NCBI RefSeq assembly: GCF_000247815.1
Contig: NW_004775930.1
Span: 459,746 to 523,745, forward strand
From: Ficedula albicollis
Taxonomy: Eukaryota > Chordata > Aves > Passeriformes > Muscicapidae
Direction of reading: 5' to 3'
Length of the DNA: 64,000 nt
Every line of letters starts with the position of its first letter. Position 1 is the first letter of the stretch. Made by a program: the position numbers and the translations under genes. This document shows positions 63,740 through 64,000 of the stretch, piece by piece. The notes under the pieces are model-generated. The model did no database searches and was not told the origin of the DNA. It was given only the letters and a program-made list of their open reading frames with translations.

Positions 63740-63805
63740 CTTAGAGGAATTGGGATATGGTACCTAGAAGAAAGCTATGCTCCTAACCAGTGGAAGGATG
63801 GGTGA
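63740..63805 (+). CDS. Candidate exon 2 of the same unidentified gene
   Basis: It follows a strong acceptor (TTCTTTACTTTTGCAG). In the phase left by the first candidate exon it encodes LRGIGIWYLEESYAPNQWKDG and then TGA at 63803-63805. A donor-like GTGAAA at 63802 could instead make it internal. No database comparison was possible. Confidence 0.3.
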   Translation, partial: LRGIGIWYLEESYAPNQWKDG

Positions 63806-64000
63806 AATGCTGCAACAGACCCTGTACTCACTGCATTGAGTTTAGTCCAGTTAATGAACAGGAGGGTGTAGAATCAGCCTCAAAATATACTAAGACACAC
63901 CACATTTTGTTTTTCTTTGGGAGTAAAATCCTAAACATACAATTCCTTTTTCTTATGTGATACCTACACATTGCATGCCCCTCTGAATCCTTATAGGAAA
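63806..64000. other. Right edge, nothing recognised
   Basis: 195 bases of AT-rich sequence without a recognisable feature. Confidence 0.5.

Overview
The window is nuclear DNA of a bird, probably a passerine. Two things point there: many CR1 LINE fragments in both orientations with the typical 3' tail, and solo LTRs of endogenous retrovirus types that are common in songbird genomes. There is no prokaryotic gene organisation, CRISPR array or recognisable tRNA/rRNA gene. The one gene I identify with confidence is the 3' half of SLC28A3, which encodes concentrative nucleoside transporter CNT3. It runs left to right as eight coding exons between 356 and 10852. In human, SLC28A3 lies on 9q21 next to NTRK2, a region equivalent to the avian Z chromosome, so a Z-linked origin is likely but inferred.

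Layout. 1-355: intron upstream of the first visible exon. 356-10852: SLC28A3 exons and introns, with a CR1 tail and a TTTG-rich tract in the last intron. 10853-10924: short 3' UTR ending near an AATAAA. 10925-62999: about 52 kb of intergenic sequence. From left to right it holds a long solo LTR (13185-14270), an LTR nested inside another LTR (14902-16120), a solo LTR with a near-matching target duplication (21902-22482), a truncated relative (28302-28760), a run of exactly 500 G (29681-30180) that looks like a filled assembly gap, an antisense CR1 (31464-31850), roughly 10 kb poor in recognisable repeats (31851-41677), a CR1 cluster (41678-44537), another solo LTR (48527-48983), an LTR carrying a perfect 458-bp internal tandem duplication (49977-50892), a long dead CR1 whose endonuclease region is split by a 713-bp insertion (about 53600-56735), a second internally deleted CR1 (60955-61824), and tandem duplications (61868-62263). 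63010-63805: two possible exons of an unidentified + strand gene.

The eight SLC28A3 exons join in phase without a stop until TAG at 10850-10852. They give 343 residues that cover the C-terminal transport core and a glycosylation-rich tail. Everything else reads as retroelement debris, simple repeats and unannotated unique sequence. Most open reading frames in the intergenic part are chance or lie inside CR1, LTR or poly-G sequence. I found no convincing new biological system. The points that most deserve a second look are the 500-G run, the candidate exons at the right edge, the perfect LTR-internal duplication and the nested insertions.
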